Positions 17,310-27,363 of a stretch of DNA of 44,139 nucleotides are shown here, piece by piece. The DNA is from Candidatus Limihabitans stercoravium (GTDB lineage Bacteria; Bacillota; Clostridia; Christensenellales; CAG-314). Position 1 is the first letter of the stretch, and each line of letters opens with the position of its first letter. The notes beneath the pieces were generated by a model, which was not told where the DNA came from, ran no database searches, and worked only from the letters and a program-made list of their open reading frames with translations. The position numbers and the translations under genes were made by a program. Where the stretch lies: positions 1-44,139 of the forward strand of contig DVLO01000018.1 in NCBI GenBank assembly GCA_018715495.1. Direction: 5' to 3'.

Positions 17310-20096
17310 ATGGCTGACTTTAAGATAATATTTCAAAATCCGTGGCTGTTGCTCTTGATAATTCCCATATTGATTCTGACACTTGTACCGTTTTTTAAAA
17401 TCCCGAAGCGATTCAGACGTACAAGAAACAGAGTGATTTCCGTAACCTGTCACATACTGGCAGGAATGTTGTGCGTGGCATTGGCTGCAGGAATCGGATT
17501 TAAATTTACAGTTCCAAACAGAGAAAACCAGATAATGCTTGTTGTTGACTGCTCAGACAGCAACACCGAACAGAAACAATTGAAGGAACAGTACATGCAA
17601 AATGTACTCAACATGTGTGATGACGGTGTTAAGGTTGGCGTTGTTACATTCGGTAACAATGCAATCTACGCTGTTGAACTGACAGATAACTACCGTGATG
17701 TATATCCGCAGTATCTTGCATCGCTCAGTCCCGCAACAAGCTCAGCTAAAGTGGACACAACAGCAACCAATATTTCCAATGCACTGAAATTTGCGTCGGA
17801 AAAGTTCTTCAATCAGAAAACAGCAAAAATTGTATTGCTGTCAGACGGTTACGAAACAGATGAAAACGCTGCGAACACTGCGCAGATGATTGCTGCACGT
17901 GGCGTGAAAATAGACGTTGTATCCTTTGCAAATCAATCTTCAAACGAAATACAGATTACAGATGTTCAGATGCCTCAGTCAAAGGTTATGCTGGGCGCTG
18001 AAACAGAACTGACCCTTACAATTCAGAGTACAGTGGAAAACAATGACGTAGCGTTGACCATTGCTGACAAGGGCACGTCAGGTAATCCCATTGACATTGA
18101 AGTAAAGACAGGTATTCAGACTGTAAAGGTAATGCACAAGTTCAATTCGGCCGGATTACATGACATGTTGTTTACTATTTCCGTAGAAGACGGAGTTGAC
18201 AACATCAGTCAGAACAATGTGTACCAAACTTATCTTGACATTTCTATGTTCGAAAACATTCTGATACTGGAAAGCAAGGAAGGGGAAGCTGACAGGCTTG
18301 AAAGCATCCTTATGCAAAACGGTGTTGACGTAACAGTGGTAAACCTGACTTCTCAACCGGACCTTGTGCCAAAGAACGCCAAGGAATTGTCAGAATATCA
18401 GCAGGTAATTCTTGTCAACATCGCTAACTCCGACTTGGTTGCGGACACAATGCCCGAAAACTTTGACGGCGAACTGTACAAGTACGTTTACAGTCTCGGT
18501 GGCAGCATGTTTACCGTAGGCGGTGAATGTGATATTGGCGAAGGTGGTGCTTCCGTACCTCACGCTTACAATACGGAAGATATGGCAGGTACACTGTATC
18601 AACAGATGTTACCTGTTCAGGCAATCGATTACAATCCCCCCGTTGCAGTAATGGTTGTAGTAGACATTTCAGGTTCAATGGGACCATTCGAAAACAGCAA
18701 GCTGTGTGCCGAAGCCGTATTCAGTCAGCTTCAGGACAGAGACTACGGTGGTGTAATGAGTTTCAGCACTTCCAGCAAGGAAGAAGCTACTATCATTGAA
18801 ATGTCACGCAGAAACGAACTGTTTGACGCACTTGACAGATTGCAAAATCAACAGGGATCAGGTTCGGGCGGTACGATTTTTGCAGACCCCATTGAAATTG
18901 CAGGTCAGGCGCTTTCCATGGTTGACGTTGACAGAAAACACATCATCCTGATTACCGACGGTGACCCGTTCGATAAACTGGGTGAAGAAGGTGCAGGATT
19001 TGTACAAGGCAATTACGGTTGGGCAATTGAACAAAACCTCAAAAACGACATCACAATGTCAGTAATTACAATTGACATGGGTGTTGACAAAGAACAGCAG
19101 ATGATCGACACTGTCGAACGTGGTGAAGGTAATCTTTACAAGGTAACAAGTGACAACATGGCAGTTGTGGGCGGTTACATGAGTGAAGAATTTGCCGAAA
19201 TTAAACTCAGCGCAATGGCTGAAGTGGTGTTTACACCTACAATCGGTGATCACACATCTGTATTTGACGGAATCAGTACGGAAAACGATAAAATTCCCGA
19301 ACTGGGCGGTTACTACGGAACACGTCTTAAAGATGGTGCGGAAGTTCCGTTGATTTACAAATATGTTCCCATTTACGCATCATGGTCATTTGGTAAAGGT
19401 AAGGTAGGAAGTTTCATGTCTACGTTGTCGGGAGACAGTTGGTCAGCCGATTTCGTGGATGACCCCATCGGTCAGTTGCTTGTGTGGAACATCTGTCAAT
19501 CTCTTGCACCGTTGAGTACGTTGGAGCCCGGTTCACTTGACTTTGTTGTAAAGGAATCAATTGACAACTACTCTAACCGACTGGATATTTACACCGATCT
19601 TGCGGAAGGACAGACTGTTTCTGTCACAGTCGATCCGGCTTCGGACGGAGCAGGCTACGTTGACGTCCAGGCATCAGGCAACAACATCACATTCAATTTC
19701 GATATAGAACTTACCGGTCTGTACAAAATACTCATTCAGAAACTTGATGTTGATGGCACTGTGCTTTCGGAAATGACAATGTACCGTGCATTTTCCTACT
19801 CAGAAGAATACAATGCTTTCCGTGAGGATGATGGCGAAGAAATACTTGCCGATATTGCAGTAAGCGGAAACGGTGTTGTCGTAAGTGATCCGGTAGATAT
19901 TTTTGCAACATTTGAACCACGTATTCAACGTGATTACGATCCTGCAATGATTTTCCTTATTATTGCAATGGTGTGCATTTTGATTGACGTTGCAGTGCGC
20001 AAGTTCAAGTTTAAGTGGATTCACGAAATCATCCGTGAGTGCAAGCAAAATGAACAACAAAATGCATCTAACACACAAGGAGAAAACTTGAAGTAA
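17310..20096 (+). CDS. Large membrane-anchored double-VWA protein (928 aa)
   Basis: An AGGAG ribosome site precedes the ATG. Membrane helices are at about 10-28 and 43-63. The first VWA domain starts at 'QIMLVVDCSDSN' with an intact D-x-S-x-S at 80-84. A Rossmann-like region resembling the glutamine-amidotransferase-like domain of such proteins follows. A second VWA has the canonical metal site DISGSMG (452-458) and 'HIILITDGD'. A beta-rich domain follows, then a C-terminal membrane helix (about 893-912) and a basic tail. The protein probably displays two metal-dependent binding domains outside the membrane, next to the lipoproteins of the operon. The stop overlaps the next ATG by one base (TAATG). 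Confidence 0.88.
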   Translation: MADFKIIFQNPWLLLLIIPILILTLVPFFKIPKRFRRTRNRVISVTCHILAGMLCVALAAGIGFKFTVPNRENQIMLVVDCSDSNTEQKQLKEQYMQNVLNMCDDGVKVGVVTFGNNAIYAVELTDNYRDVYPQYLASLSPATSSAKVDTTATNISNALKFASEKFFNQKTAKIVLLSDGYETDENAANTAQMIAARGVKIDVVSFANQSSNEIQITDVQMPQSKVMLGAETELTLTIQSTVENNDVALTIADKGTSGNPIDIEVKTGIQTVKVMHKFNSAGLHDMLFTISVEDGVDNISQNNVYQTYLDISMFENILILESKEGEADRLESILMQNGVDVTVVNLTSQPDLVPKNAKELSEYQQVILVNIANSDLVADTMPENFDGELYKYVYSLGGSMFTVGGECDIGEGGASVPHAYNTEDMAGTLYQQMLPVQAIDYNPPVAVMVVVDISGSMGPFENSKLCAEAVFSQLQDRDYGGVMSFSTSSKEEATIIEMSRRNELFDALDRLQNQQGSGSGGTIFADPIEIAGQALSMVDVDRKHIILITDGDPFDKLGEEGAGFVQGNYGWAIEQNLKNDITMSVITIDMGVDKEQQMIDTVERGEGNLYKVTSDNMAVVGGYMSEEFAEIKLSAMAEVVFTPTIGDHTSVFDGISTENDKIPELGGYYGTRLKDGAEVPLIYKYVPIYASWSFGKGKVGSFMSTLSGDSWSADFVDDPIGQLLVWNICQSLAPLSTLEPGSLDFVVKESIDNYSNRLDIYTDLAEGQTVSVTVDPASDGAGYVDVQASGNNITFNFDIELTGLYKILIQKLDVDGTVLSEMTMYRAFSYSEEYNAFREDDGEEILADIAVSGNGVVVSDPVDIFATFEPRIQRDYDPAMIFLIIAMVCILIDVAVRKFKFKWIHEIIRECKQNEQQNASNTQGENLK

Positions 20097-22930
20097 TGCA
20101 ACAGCAAACAAGTAAAAGTAAAAGATTGTGGTGTCTGTTAGGTATCTTCGTATTGCTACTGACAGTGATTTTTCCGTTGGCAGCATGCGGTAAGACACGC
20201 CTGTCCACACCGACAGGACTTAATATAGAAGCCGCTACACTTGAATTAGGCTGGAATAAAGTCAAGGACGCTGCGTACTACACTGTACGTATCGAAGGAG
20301 ACAAGAATACGGAAATGGATACCAGTTCCAACGTCTTCTCATTGGAAGTATTGGAAGAAGGTCAGTATCGACTGAGCGTAAAAGCTGTTGTCGGTGCAAG
20401 CAGTGAGTATTCCGATTCCAAGTGGTCAGAGAGTATTTCCTTTACACGTGAACACGAAACAGGGCTTATGTTCAAGTTGATTGACAGCAACACAGCTTAC
20501 GAAGTTTCTAACGTAGGCATTGCAACAGGCGAAATTACAGTGCCCGATACCTATCGTGGATTGCCTGTAACGTCAATTGGCGAAAAGGCTTTTTACAACA
20601 AATCAAACGTTACTAAAGTGACTTTGGGTAGCAACATAACCAAGATTTCTAAACAGGCATTCGCTAACTGTTCTTTCCTGGAAACAATCAATCTTCCCGA
20701 AGGAATTACGGAGATCGGTGAAGCTGCATTTCAGAACTGCCGTGCATTGGCAATAGATTTGGTGTTGCCCAATTCGCTTAAAACTCTTGATAAGCAGTCG
20801 TTCCAGTACTGCCGTGCTTTGAAATCGCTTTCAATAGGTAACAGTCTTACAGCTGTAGGAGAAGAGGCTTTTTCGGGCTGTAATGTGCTTACAAGCCTTA
20901 CAATTCCCGATTCAGTAGTATCTTTGGGCGAAGGTTCTTTTGCCAACTGTTCGGCTCTTGTTTCCGTTACATTGGGCAAGAACGTTACAAATATCGGTCT
21001 TGACGCATTCCGTGGTTGTGAGAAACTGACAACTGTTACATTCGGCGGAAAGGAAACAACAATCGGAGATTACGCATTTGCCGATTGCGTTGAGTTGACA
21101 AGTATTGATCTTCCACAAACTGTAACCTCAATCGGTATACAGGCGTTCCGTGGCTGTACAAAATTGACAACGGTAAACGTCGGTGACAACATCAAGCGTA
21201 TCGGGTCGGATGCTTTCATTGATTCGGGTATCTGGACAAACGGCGGTATTTACGTTGGTAACTGGTATGTAGGTTCGACAGATAAATCCGCTTCCGACAT
21301 CAAGGACGGAACAGTCGGTATTGCCGATTACGCATTCTCTCAATGTACCGGATTTACCGACACCGTCATCATTCCAGACAGTGTAAAGTACATCGGCGAA
21401 GGTGCTTTCAGTAACAGTGCCGAACTCATCAACATTGTGTTGGGCAAGGGTGTAAAGGAACTTGGCGACAAGGCATTTCAAGGTTGCATAGGTTTGTCTG
21501 TAGTACTTCTTGGCGAATGGGATCAAGATGCAGGCGTTGCCGTCTTGGGCGAAAGTTCTCTTGAAACAATTGGCGATTACGTTTTCAAGGGATGTACAAC
21601 ACTGACCTCTCTTACAATGCCCGAAACACTTGTAAAGGTGGGTATGGATTGTTTCATTGACTCCGGTTTGTGGACTGCTGCCGAAGGCGTTGTGTACGCT
21701 GACACTTGGATTGTTGGCTATAAGGAAACAGATGCTTCAACCGTAGTAGTGGAAGACGGTACTGTTGGTATTGCCGATTACGCATTTTACAGCAAGACCA
21801 AGCTGATGGGCATTTCCATTGCGGACAGTGTAAAGTACATTGGAAGAAGTGCATTCTACAGATGTTCCAACCTGTTGACTGTCTATCTTCCTGAGTCGTT
21901 AAAGACAATCGAAGACTACACATTCTATCGTTGCGAAAGTTTGAGACTTCCCACTCTTCCTGAAACTTTAGAGTACATCGGAAGAAGTGCATTTTACAAG
22001 TGTGCGTTCGGTAATATTGACAACAAGGATACCGACAGCGATCAGCTTGTCATTCCGGACAGCGTCACTTATATTGGCGATTACGCATTTTATTCCTGCG
22101 GTTACACCTACGAAAACCCTGAAGTAGCAGGCGAATTGCTCAACGGCGGTGTTGATGCCATCACTATTGGCGAAAATGTTACAACAATTGGAAGTTACGC
22201 ATTTGCAAACATTCAATCCTTAAAGAGTGTCATCATTGGCAATTCTGTAAATTCAATTTCTGACCGTGCGTTCTACAAATGCCAAAACCTTGTTGATGTA
22301 ATGTTTGGTAACAATGTAAAAAGTATAGGCGAACGTGCATTTTACAGTTGTAATTCCTTGACAAAGGTTGAATTGCCAAGTACTATTGAAACAGTAGGTA
22401 ATTACGCATTCTATAAATGTACTTCACTTACGCAACTTTCAATGGAAAGCGTTTCTGTTATAGGTGATTACGCATTCTTCGGATGCACAAGTCTTACTGA
22501 TGTCAATCTTCCCGCTACAGTTACGTCTATCGGTTCACAGGCGTTCCGTAACTGCGGCATGACAAGCGTAGTGTTGTCGTCTACCGTTAAGAGCGTGGGA
22601 AATCATGCTTTCTACGGTTGTAACAATCTTACCATCTATTCCGATGCCGAACAACCTCTTTCAGGTTGGGGAAGTAGCTGGAACTCTGCTTATCGTCCTG
22701 TAGTCTGGGGATGTACTCTTGGCAGCGACGGTGCAGTTGTTTCGTTTGTGTATGATGAAGACAGTATAGACAATCTTCATTCGGAAAACAAACTGTCAGA
22801 TCCTTACAGAAAAGGTTACAAGTTCTCAGGATGGGCTGTAACTCAGGACGGCAAAGCGCAGTATCAATCGGCTGATTTGCAATCGGTTGAGTACGGCACC
22901 GAACTGTTTGCCGTTTGGGAAAAAATTTAA
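20096..22930 (+). CDS. BspA-like LRR lipoprotein with Fn3 and InlB-like domains (944 aa)
   Basis: The signal peptide ends in lipobox PLAAC with Cys31. A fibronectin-III-like module ('LSTPTGLNIEAATLELGW') spans about 36-120. An LRR_5/BspA array covers about 130-865, with units such as 'SIGEKAFYN' and 'IGDYAF..C..L'. It is interrupted twice by 'GGIYVGNWYVG' and 'GVVYADTWIVG' islands. A C-terminal InlB B-like repeat ends in 'GYKFSGWAVTQDG...LFAVWEK'. Translation is coupled to the VWA gene by a 1-bp overlap. It is a second, shorter relative of the giant lipoprotein at the start of the operon, so the MoxR/VWA machine is flanked by two clients or partners of the same family. Confidence 0.87.
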   Translation: MQQQTSKSKRLWCLLGIFVLLLTVIFPLAACGKTRLSTPTGLNIEAATLELGWNKVKDAAYYTVRIEGDKNTEMDTSSNVFSLEVLEEGQYRLSVKAVVGASSEYSDSKWSESISFTREHETGLMFKLIDSNTAYEVSNVGIATGEITVPDTYRGLPVTSIGEKAFYNKSNVTKVTLGSNITKISKQAFANCSFLETINLPEGITEIGEAAFQNCRALAIDLVLPNSLKTLDKQSFQYCRALKSLSIGNSLTAVGEEAFSGCNVLTSLTIPDSVVSLGEGSFANCSALVSVTLGKNVTNIGLDAFRGCEKLTTVTFGGKETTIGDYAFADCVELTSIDLPQTVTSIGIQAFRGCTKLTTVNVGDNIKRIGSDAFIDSGIWTNGGIYVGNWYVGSTDKSASDIKDGTVGIADYAFSQCTGFTDTVIIPDSVKYIGEGAFSNSAELINIVLGKGVKELGDKAFQGCIGLSVVLLGEWDQDAGVAVLGESSLETIGDYVFKGCTTLTSLTMPETLVKVGMDCFIDSGLWTAAEGVVYADTWIVGYKETDASTVVVEDGTVGIADYAFYSKTKLMGISIADSVKYIGRSAFYRCSNLLTVYLPESLKTIEDYTFYRCESLRLPTLPETLEYIGRSAFYKCAFGNIDNKDTDSDQLVIPDSVTYIGDYAFYSCGYTYENPEVAGELLNGGVDAITIGENVTTIGSYAFANIQSLKSVIIGNSVNSISDRAFYKCQNLVDVMFGNNVKSIGERAFYSCNSLTKVELPSTIETVGNYAFYKCTSLTQLSMESVSVIGDYAFFGCTSLTDVNLPATVTSIGSQAFRNCGMTSVVLSSTVKSVGNHAFYGCNNLTIYSDAEQPLSGWGSSWNSAYRPVVWGCTLGSDGAVVSFVYDEDSIDNLHSENKLSDPYRKGYKFSGWAVTQDGKAQYQSADLQSVEYGTELFAVWEKI

Positions 22931-22940
22931 CAGTAAAATC

Positions 22941-22956
22941 CCCAATAATAATTGGG
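22941..22956 (+). other. Small intercistronic hairpin
   Basis: CCCAAT (22941-22946) and ATTGGG (22951-22956) enclose AATA. There is no U-tract, so read-through into the next gene is expected. Confidence 0.4.
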
Positions 22957-22986
22957 TGAGTATAGTACCGGGAAAAAGGTGAATTT

Positions 22987-25900
22987 ATGAAAAAATCTAT
23001 TTTGACTGCGTTATTTGCACTGATATTGGTGTTTTCGCTGTTTGCAATGGCAGCCTGTAATCCGTCAGTGCAGGAAATTACACTAGACAAGAGCAACATG
23101 CCACAGACGGTTTACGTTCAGGGCAGCGAACTCAATCTTGAAAAGGGTTCATTGCTTGCCGACGGAAATGTTGTTCCTTTCAGTGACGGTGGAGTAACAA
23201 TCAGCGGTTACGACAAGGATAAGCTGGGACAACAAACTCTCACAGTCACATACGGTGGTAAGGAACTTAAATACAATGTAAATGTAGTTACACGTATCAG
23301 CACTTCGGAAAGTTACATGTACTTTGTAGGTGAAGATATTGCCGATGCAGAAATGCGTTTAAAGATTACACGTGATGACGGTACTTCCATCAATGTTTCC
23401 GTACCAAGTGAAGGATTGACAATTACAGGCTTTGACAGCTCTAAAGCCACTGACAAGTTGACCCTCAACGTTACATATAACAAGGACGGCGAACAATTTA
23501 GCGGTACTGTTGACGTTGCAGTTTGCAATCCCGACATCAAGTGGACAAATCCACGCAAGTTGGAATACGGCAATGAGGAAACCGAATTGGACATGACAGG
23601 CGCTTCTCTTGCATTAAAGAGTCCTGACGGCAGTACAACAAGATACGTTGACATGACAATGCTTGAAGTTGCCGGTTACGATCCTTCCGTTATAAACAAG
23701 GACAATCAGACAGCAACTCAGACAATCACTGTTACTTACCTCAACAGACAAGTTGCAACATTTAATGTTACCGTAACTTACAGTGATGTTTCCAGGTTTA
23801 AAGACGCTGCCGATGAATTGATGTTGCTTGATTGGGATTGTTACAGTCAACCTACTTCAGAAGATCCTTCAATGAAGGTTCCGGCTGAAGCTACTGAAGA
23901 CATGCAACAGGAAGCATTGGAATTGTTAGAGTTGTATCTTACTTTCAAGACAAGCCAGAAAGATGCAATTTCTCAGAATCAATTTGACGCAGTTGCACGT
24001 CTTGCAGTCGTTTACGCTTACAACAACTGGATGCAAGCTGTTGAAAGAGGTTACTCTGACGTAATTGACTTTACATCAGGCGGTACATTGACTTATCTTG
24101 CCGAATCAAGGGATGTTGCAGCTAAGGCTGTGGAAAAGTACAAGGCAAGCGCTGACGAAGACACCCAGGAAATGATTCTGTTGAGTGGACTTCTTTCCAA
24201 CGAAACATTGTTCGAATTGACATTGAACACAAGAATCTACACATCGGTAGTGGATGACGTTGAAGTAAATCTTACTGCGGCTGCGCTTGCGTTGGTAATT
24301 AAAGACACTGTGTTCATGCAACGTATTTTCCAATCGTTGGAATGGGCAATTGAAGTTTACGACAGTCTCAGTGTAATTCAATCCCCTGAAAACATTGACG
24401 GTTGGAGTGAAATCGACCTTGTGTCCGATGAGATGAAACTGAAGATGGAAACAGCTTACATCTCACTGCTTACAATCAATCAGTACAACACTGTGGATGA
24501 TGAAGGCGTTGAAAACGGTGCCGTAAATTCGACATTTTACCCTATAATCAACTCTTGGCGTGAAAAGAGCGACTTGTTTGAAATTCTTTACCGTTACTAT
24601 TTCGCTTTGTCTGAATCTGAAGGCACAAGCATTGATTACGTAATCAACAACATTTCCAAGTTGTCTGCAATGATGCTTCCTCCTGCAATCGAAGAATTGC
24701 GTCAGACTGCATTGATTGCTTCAACTGCTCAATACGTAATGCAGGGTATTGCAGCCGATTATCAGGAAGGCACTGTTCCTTACCTTACCGAAAGTGCGTT
24801 GTTCATGTACTACTACAAGGCACTTGAAGCACAGTGCAACGAATTCCTGGCAGGCGAAATCGATGTTGTTTACTACACATTGTACCAAATCTTTGTTGGC
24901 GATGTGATGAGTGAACTGATGTTGGGCGAATACGGTTACCTTCAACTGACAGGCAAATCCGCTTACGACAACGATGTAATTGCACTGTGGACGACATATA
25001 CCGAAATGTGGGCAGAATACTTCCTTCTGGGTGGTGATCTGACCGATGAACAACAAGCTGAATTGGATCAGAGATCCGTTGCATTGTTCAATCAGTTTGT
25101 CGATTTGCAACCTATTCAGCAAAGATATTTCCTTTCGGCGCTGAACTATCTTGGCGACATGGGATTCCCGACAGCTTCGCTGTACCCTGTTGAAGGCTAT
25201 TTGTCATCAGAATTCGCTAACTTTATTTACAACTACTATCTGAAGAAACTTGACATTGACGTTACTTCGGAAGAAACAGATACAGCTTACAATGTATTTA
25301 CCAACTTGATGCTGGCAATCGAATGGTACGCTGACGGTTACGTTGATTACTTCTGTTCCGCAATGGAAACTGCAATTGACGAATACAACCAGCAGACATG
25401 GGTGAATGCTGACAAGACTGCATTTGACAGAGAACTTAAAACCATCTTCGACAAATACGTAGGTTACTACAACAGATTTGTAGGAACTCCCGTGGTTGAC
25501 GATGAAGGTAACCCTGTAATGGGCGATGACGGCGAACAGCTTATTGAATGGACTTACAACTACCAGCTTGAACAACCTCAGCTTGATTTGTTCAAGAAGA
25601 TTTACGAAGCTCAAGCCAAGGCGGAACTTGCCGCATTGTACATCAACTATACGGGAATGAACGTTTACACATTGTTCCTTTCTTCCTACGAAGTGATGAT
25701 GGCAGGAATAAACGAAGTTCTCACAAGTGGCGATCAGGATCTCATCAATGCTTACTACTTCATGCCGTTCAGCGATCCGTCAGTGGGTGGTCAGGCTGAA
25801 AGTTTGTACAACGGTACTTACGGTGTTGAAGATACTTTCCAACAGATGGTAAGATTGTTTGGATTTACTCCCGAACAGTACCTTGCAGAAACACAGTTGC

Positions 25901-26451
25901 GTGACTTCTTGAGAAAGTATCAAGATTTCTTCTGGACATCTGCCAAGTTGCAGTTCCCCGACATTTTGCCTGACTTTAACGAAGATGTTGAAGGTCAAGA
26001 AGGTGCTACTTGGACAATCTTCAGAGAATTTGACATGACTGCTGAAAACATCAATACCTTGACAACAGAGTTTGCTAACTTGTCTGTAACAACCAAGTCC
26101 TATCTCATCACATTTGACATGTCCATGGCTGCCGAAGACGGTATCAACATGTACTACAACGGTATCTTGATTGGATTGGGTGACGCATTTGACGAAACAC
26201 AACTTGAAGTCATTGTAAATCTCATCAGCCTTGAAATTAACTGTCTGTCTTACCAATTGACAGAAGAGTCCGAAGGCACTACAGCAGAAGACCTTGAAAC
26301 AGCTAAGACTGAAATGCTCAATACCTACGAACTTGTTAAAACAGGTTACGAATCATTTACCGATGAAGTCAAGACGCTGTTCGACAGTTATTTCAGCGGA
26401 ATGTATCAGCTGTACACACAATACTGTGCTCAATTTGTAACAGCTCAGTAA
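22987..26451 (+). CDS. Large lipoprotein with Big_3-like Ig repeats and a long helical region
   Basis: The signal peptide ends in lipobox AMAAC with Cys24. Three beta modules of about 80 residues resemble the bacterial Ig-like group 3 fold (about 30-265), with words such as 'GYDKDKLGQQTLTVTYGG' and 'NKDNQTATQTITVTYLNR'. The remaining roughly 890 residues are mostly helical, rich in Tyr, Leu, Glu and Asn, without obvious repeats or a known family. It is the last gene of the operon. The region after its stop contains the left end of the mobile element, so the operon's own terminator may have been displaced. Possibly a surface-exposed structural partner of the LRR lipoproteins; function not recognised. 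Confidence 0.78.
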   Translation: MKKSILTALFALILVFSLFAMAACNPSVQEITLDKSNMPQTVYVQGSELNLEKGSLLADGNVVPFSDGGVTISGYDKDKLGQQTLTVTYGGKELKYNVNVVTRISTSESYMYFVGEDIADAEMRLKITRDDGTSINVSVPSEGLTITGFDSSKATDKLTLNVTYNKDGEQFSGTVDVAVCNPDIKWTNPRKLEYGNEETELDMTGASLALKSPDGSTTRYVDMTMLEVAGYDPSVINKDNQTATQTITVTYLNRQVATFNVTVTYSDVSRFKDAADELMLLDWDCYSQPTSEDPSMKVPAEATEDMQQEALELLELYLTFKTSQKDAISQNQFDAVARLAVVYAYNNWMQAVERGYSDVIDFTSGGTLTYLAESRDVAAKAVEKYKASADEDTQEMILLSGLLSNETLFELTLNTRIYTSVVDDVEVNLTAAALALVIKDTVFMQRIFQSLEWAIEVYDSLSVIQSPENIDGWSEIDLVSDEMKLKMETAYISLLTINQYNTVDDEGVENGAVNSTFYPIINSWREKSDLFEILYRYYFALSESEGTSIDYVINNISKLSAMMLPPAIEELRQTALIASTAQYVMQGIAADYQEGTVPYLTESALFMYYYKALEAQCNEFLAGEIDVVYYTLYQIFVGDVMSELMLGEYGYLQLTGKSAYDNDVIALWTTYTEMWAEYFLLGGDLTDEQQAELDQRSVALFNQFVDLQPIQQRYFLSALNYLGDMGFPTASLYPVEGYLSSEFANFIYNYYLKKLDIDVTSEETDTAYNVFTNLMLAIEWYADGYVDYFCSAMETAIDEYNQQTWVNADKTAFDRELKTIFDKYVGYYNRFVGTPVVDDEGNPVMGDDGEQLIEWTYNYQLEQPQLDLFKKIYEAQAKAELAALYINYTGMNVYTLFLSSYEVMMAGINEVLTSGDQDLINAYYFMPFSDPSVGGQAESLYNGTYGVEDTFQQMVRLFGFTPEQYLAETQLRDFLRKYQDFFWTSAKLQFPDILPDFNEDVEGQEGATWTIFREFDMTAENINTLTTEFANLSVTTKSYLITFDMSMAAEDGINMYYNGILIGLGDAFDETQLEVIVNLISLEINCLSYQLTEESEGTTAEDLETAKTEMLNTYELVKTGYESFTDEVKTLFDSYFSGMYQLYTQYCAQFVTAQ

Positions 26452-26463
26452 TCAAAACAAATT

Positions 26464-26501
26464 AAAAGAATCGGGATAAAGGGCAGTTCCCATAGGGAAT
26501 T
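26464..26501 (+). repeat. Left terminal inverted repeat (recombinase arm)
   Basis: Outer block AAAAGAATCGGG (26464-26475), a 14-bp gap, and inner block CCATAGGGAATT (26490-26501). The same two blocks with the same 14-bp spacing occur inverted at the right end. It lies 13 bp after the stop of the last lipoprotein gene. Confidence 0.75.
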
Positions 26502-26540
26502 ATTAAAATTAAATTTTGGAATTGCGCTTTCAAACGACCA

Positions 26541-26583
26541 AAAAAAATTAGAACTTGGATTTAACGTCCGAGTTCTTTTTCTT
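26541..26583 (+). terminator. Rho-independent terminator
   Basis: AGAACTTGGA (26550-26559) pairs with TCCGAGTTCT (26567-26576), with one wobble, around a 7-nt loop. It is followed by TTTTT-CTT and preceded by an A-run. It lies inside the left end of the element and would stop transcripts from the lipoprotein operon entering the cargo. Confidence 0.85.
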
Positions 26584-26598
26584 GCACAAAAAATCTTA

Positions 26599-26614
26599 TA
26601 TCATTTTAATGATA
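26599..26614. promoter_or_regulatory. Candidate operator upstream of the toxin-antitoxin promoter
   Basis: TATCATT-TT-AATGATA is a perfect 7-bp inverted repeat. A partial copy (CATTTTAATGATA) recurs 50 bp downstream at 26652-26664, overlapping the -10 box. Two related sites at a TA promoter fit autorepression by the XRE-type antitoxin (inference). Confidence 0.5.
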
Positions 26615-26639
26615 ATTTTCAATTTTAGAGCATAATATA

Positions 26640-26668
26640 TTGACAAGATGACATTTTAATGATATAAT
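26640..26668 (+). promoter_or_regulatory. Perfect consensus promoter of the toxin-antitoxin pair
   Basis: TTGACA (26640-26645), 17 bp, TATAAT (26663-26668). The start codon at 26692 follows an AAGGATGG ribosome site, so the leader is short. Confidence 0.85.
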
Positions 26669-26691
26669 GTTAGCAAGGATGGTAAAATATT

Positions 26692-27363
26692 ATGATTATT
26701 TATCACGGCTCAAAAGATATTATAGAAAAACCCGAATTTGGTAAAGGCAATAAAAAGAATGATTATGGGTTAGGATTTTACTGTACTGAAAATGTTGAAC
26801 TTGCAAAAGAATGGGCTTGTTCTAACAACGAAACAAACGGATATGCTAATCAGTATGAAATTGATTTAACTGATTATAGAATTTTAGATTTAAGAGAAGA
26901 AAAATACTCTATCCTTAATTGGATGGCGCTTTTATTGAAGTTTAGAACGTTTGACGTTAATACCCCCATTTCAGCACAAGCAAAAGAATATATATTAGAA
27001 AATTTTTACGTTGACGTGGGAGAATACGACGTAATTATAGGTTATCGCGCAGACGACTCTTATTTTAGTTTTGCAAAAGACTTTATAAACAATACGATTT
27101 CCGTTGAACAACTTGCCGAAGCTATGCGTCTTGGAGAATTGGGTATTCAAATCGTATTGAAGTCTGAAAAGGCATTCGATACGGTAAAATTTATAAGTTA
27201 TGAATTAGCCGAATGTAAGGAATATTATGTTAAACGTGTTAGCAGTGATAAAAAAGCAAGAGAAACTTATTTAAACGGTCATAGACAAAACTTAGTATTC
27301 GACGGCTTATTTGTAATGGATATTATTAGAAAGGGGCTTAAAAATGGCGATAAAATCTTATGA
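26692..27363 (+). CDS. DUF3990 protein, probable ADP-ribosyltransferase-like toxin
   Basis: The N-terminus 'MIIYHGSKDIIEKPEFGKG' followed by 'DYGLGFYCTENVELAKEWA' is the hallmark of DUF3990, a family related to ADP-ribosyltransferases (IYHGS strand, GxGFYxT strand). Members usually stand beside a small partner gene and are regarded as toxin candidates. Length 223 aa is somewhat longer than the core domain. It overlaps the following XRE-domain gene by 20 bp, the toxin-first layout of several TA families. It is transcribed from the perfect promoter at 26640. The target molecule is unknown. Base composition is much more AT-rich than in the operon to the left. Confidence 0.8.
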   Translation: MIIYHGSKDIIEKPEFGKGNKKNDYGLGFYCTENVELAKEWACSNNETNGYANQYEIDLTDYRILDLREEKYSILNWMALLLKFRTFDVNTPISAQAKEYILENFYVDVGEYDVIIGYRADDSYFSFAKDFINNTISVEQLAEAMRLGELGIQIVLKSEKAFDTVKFISYELAECKEYYVKRVSSDKKARETYLNGHRQNLVFDGLFVMDIIRKGLKNGDKIL

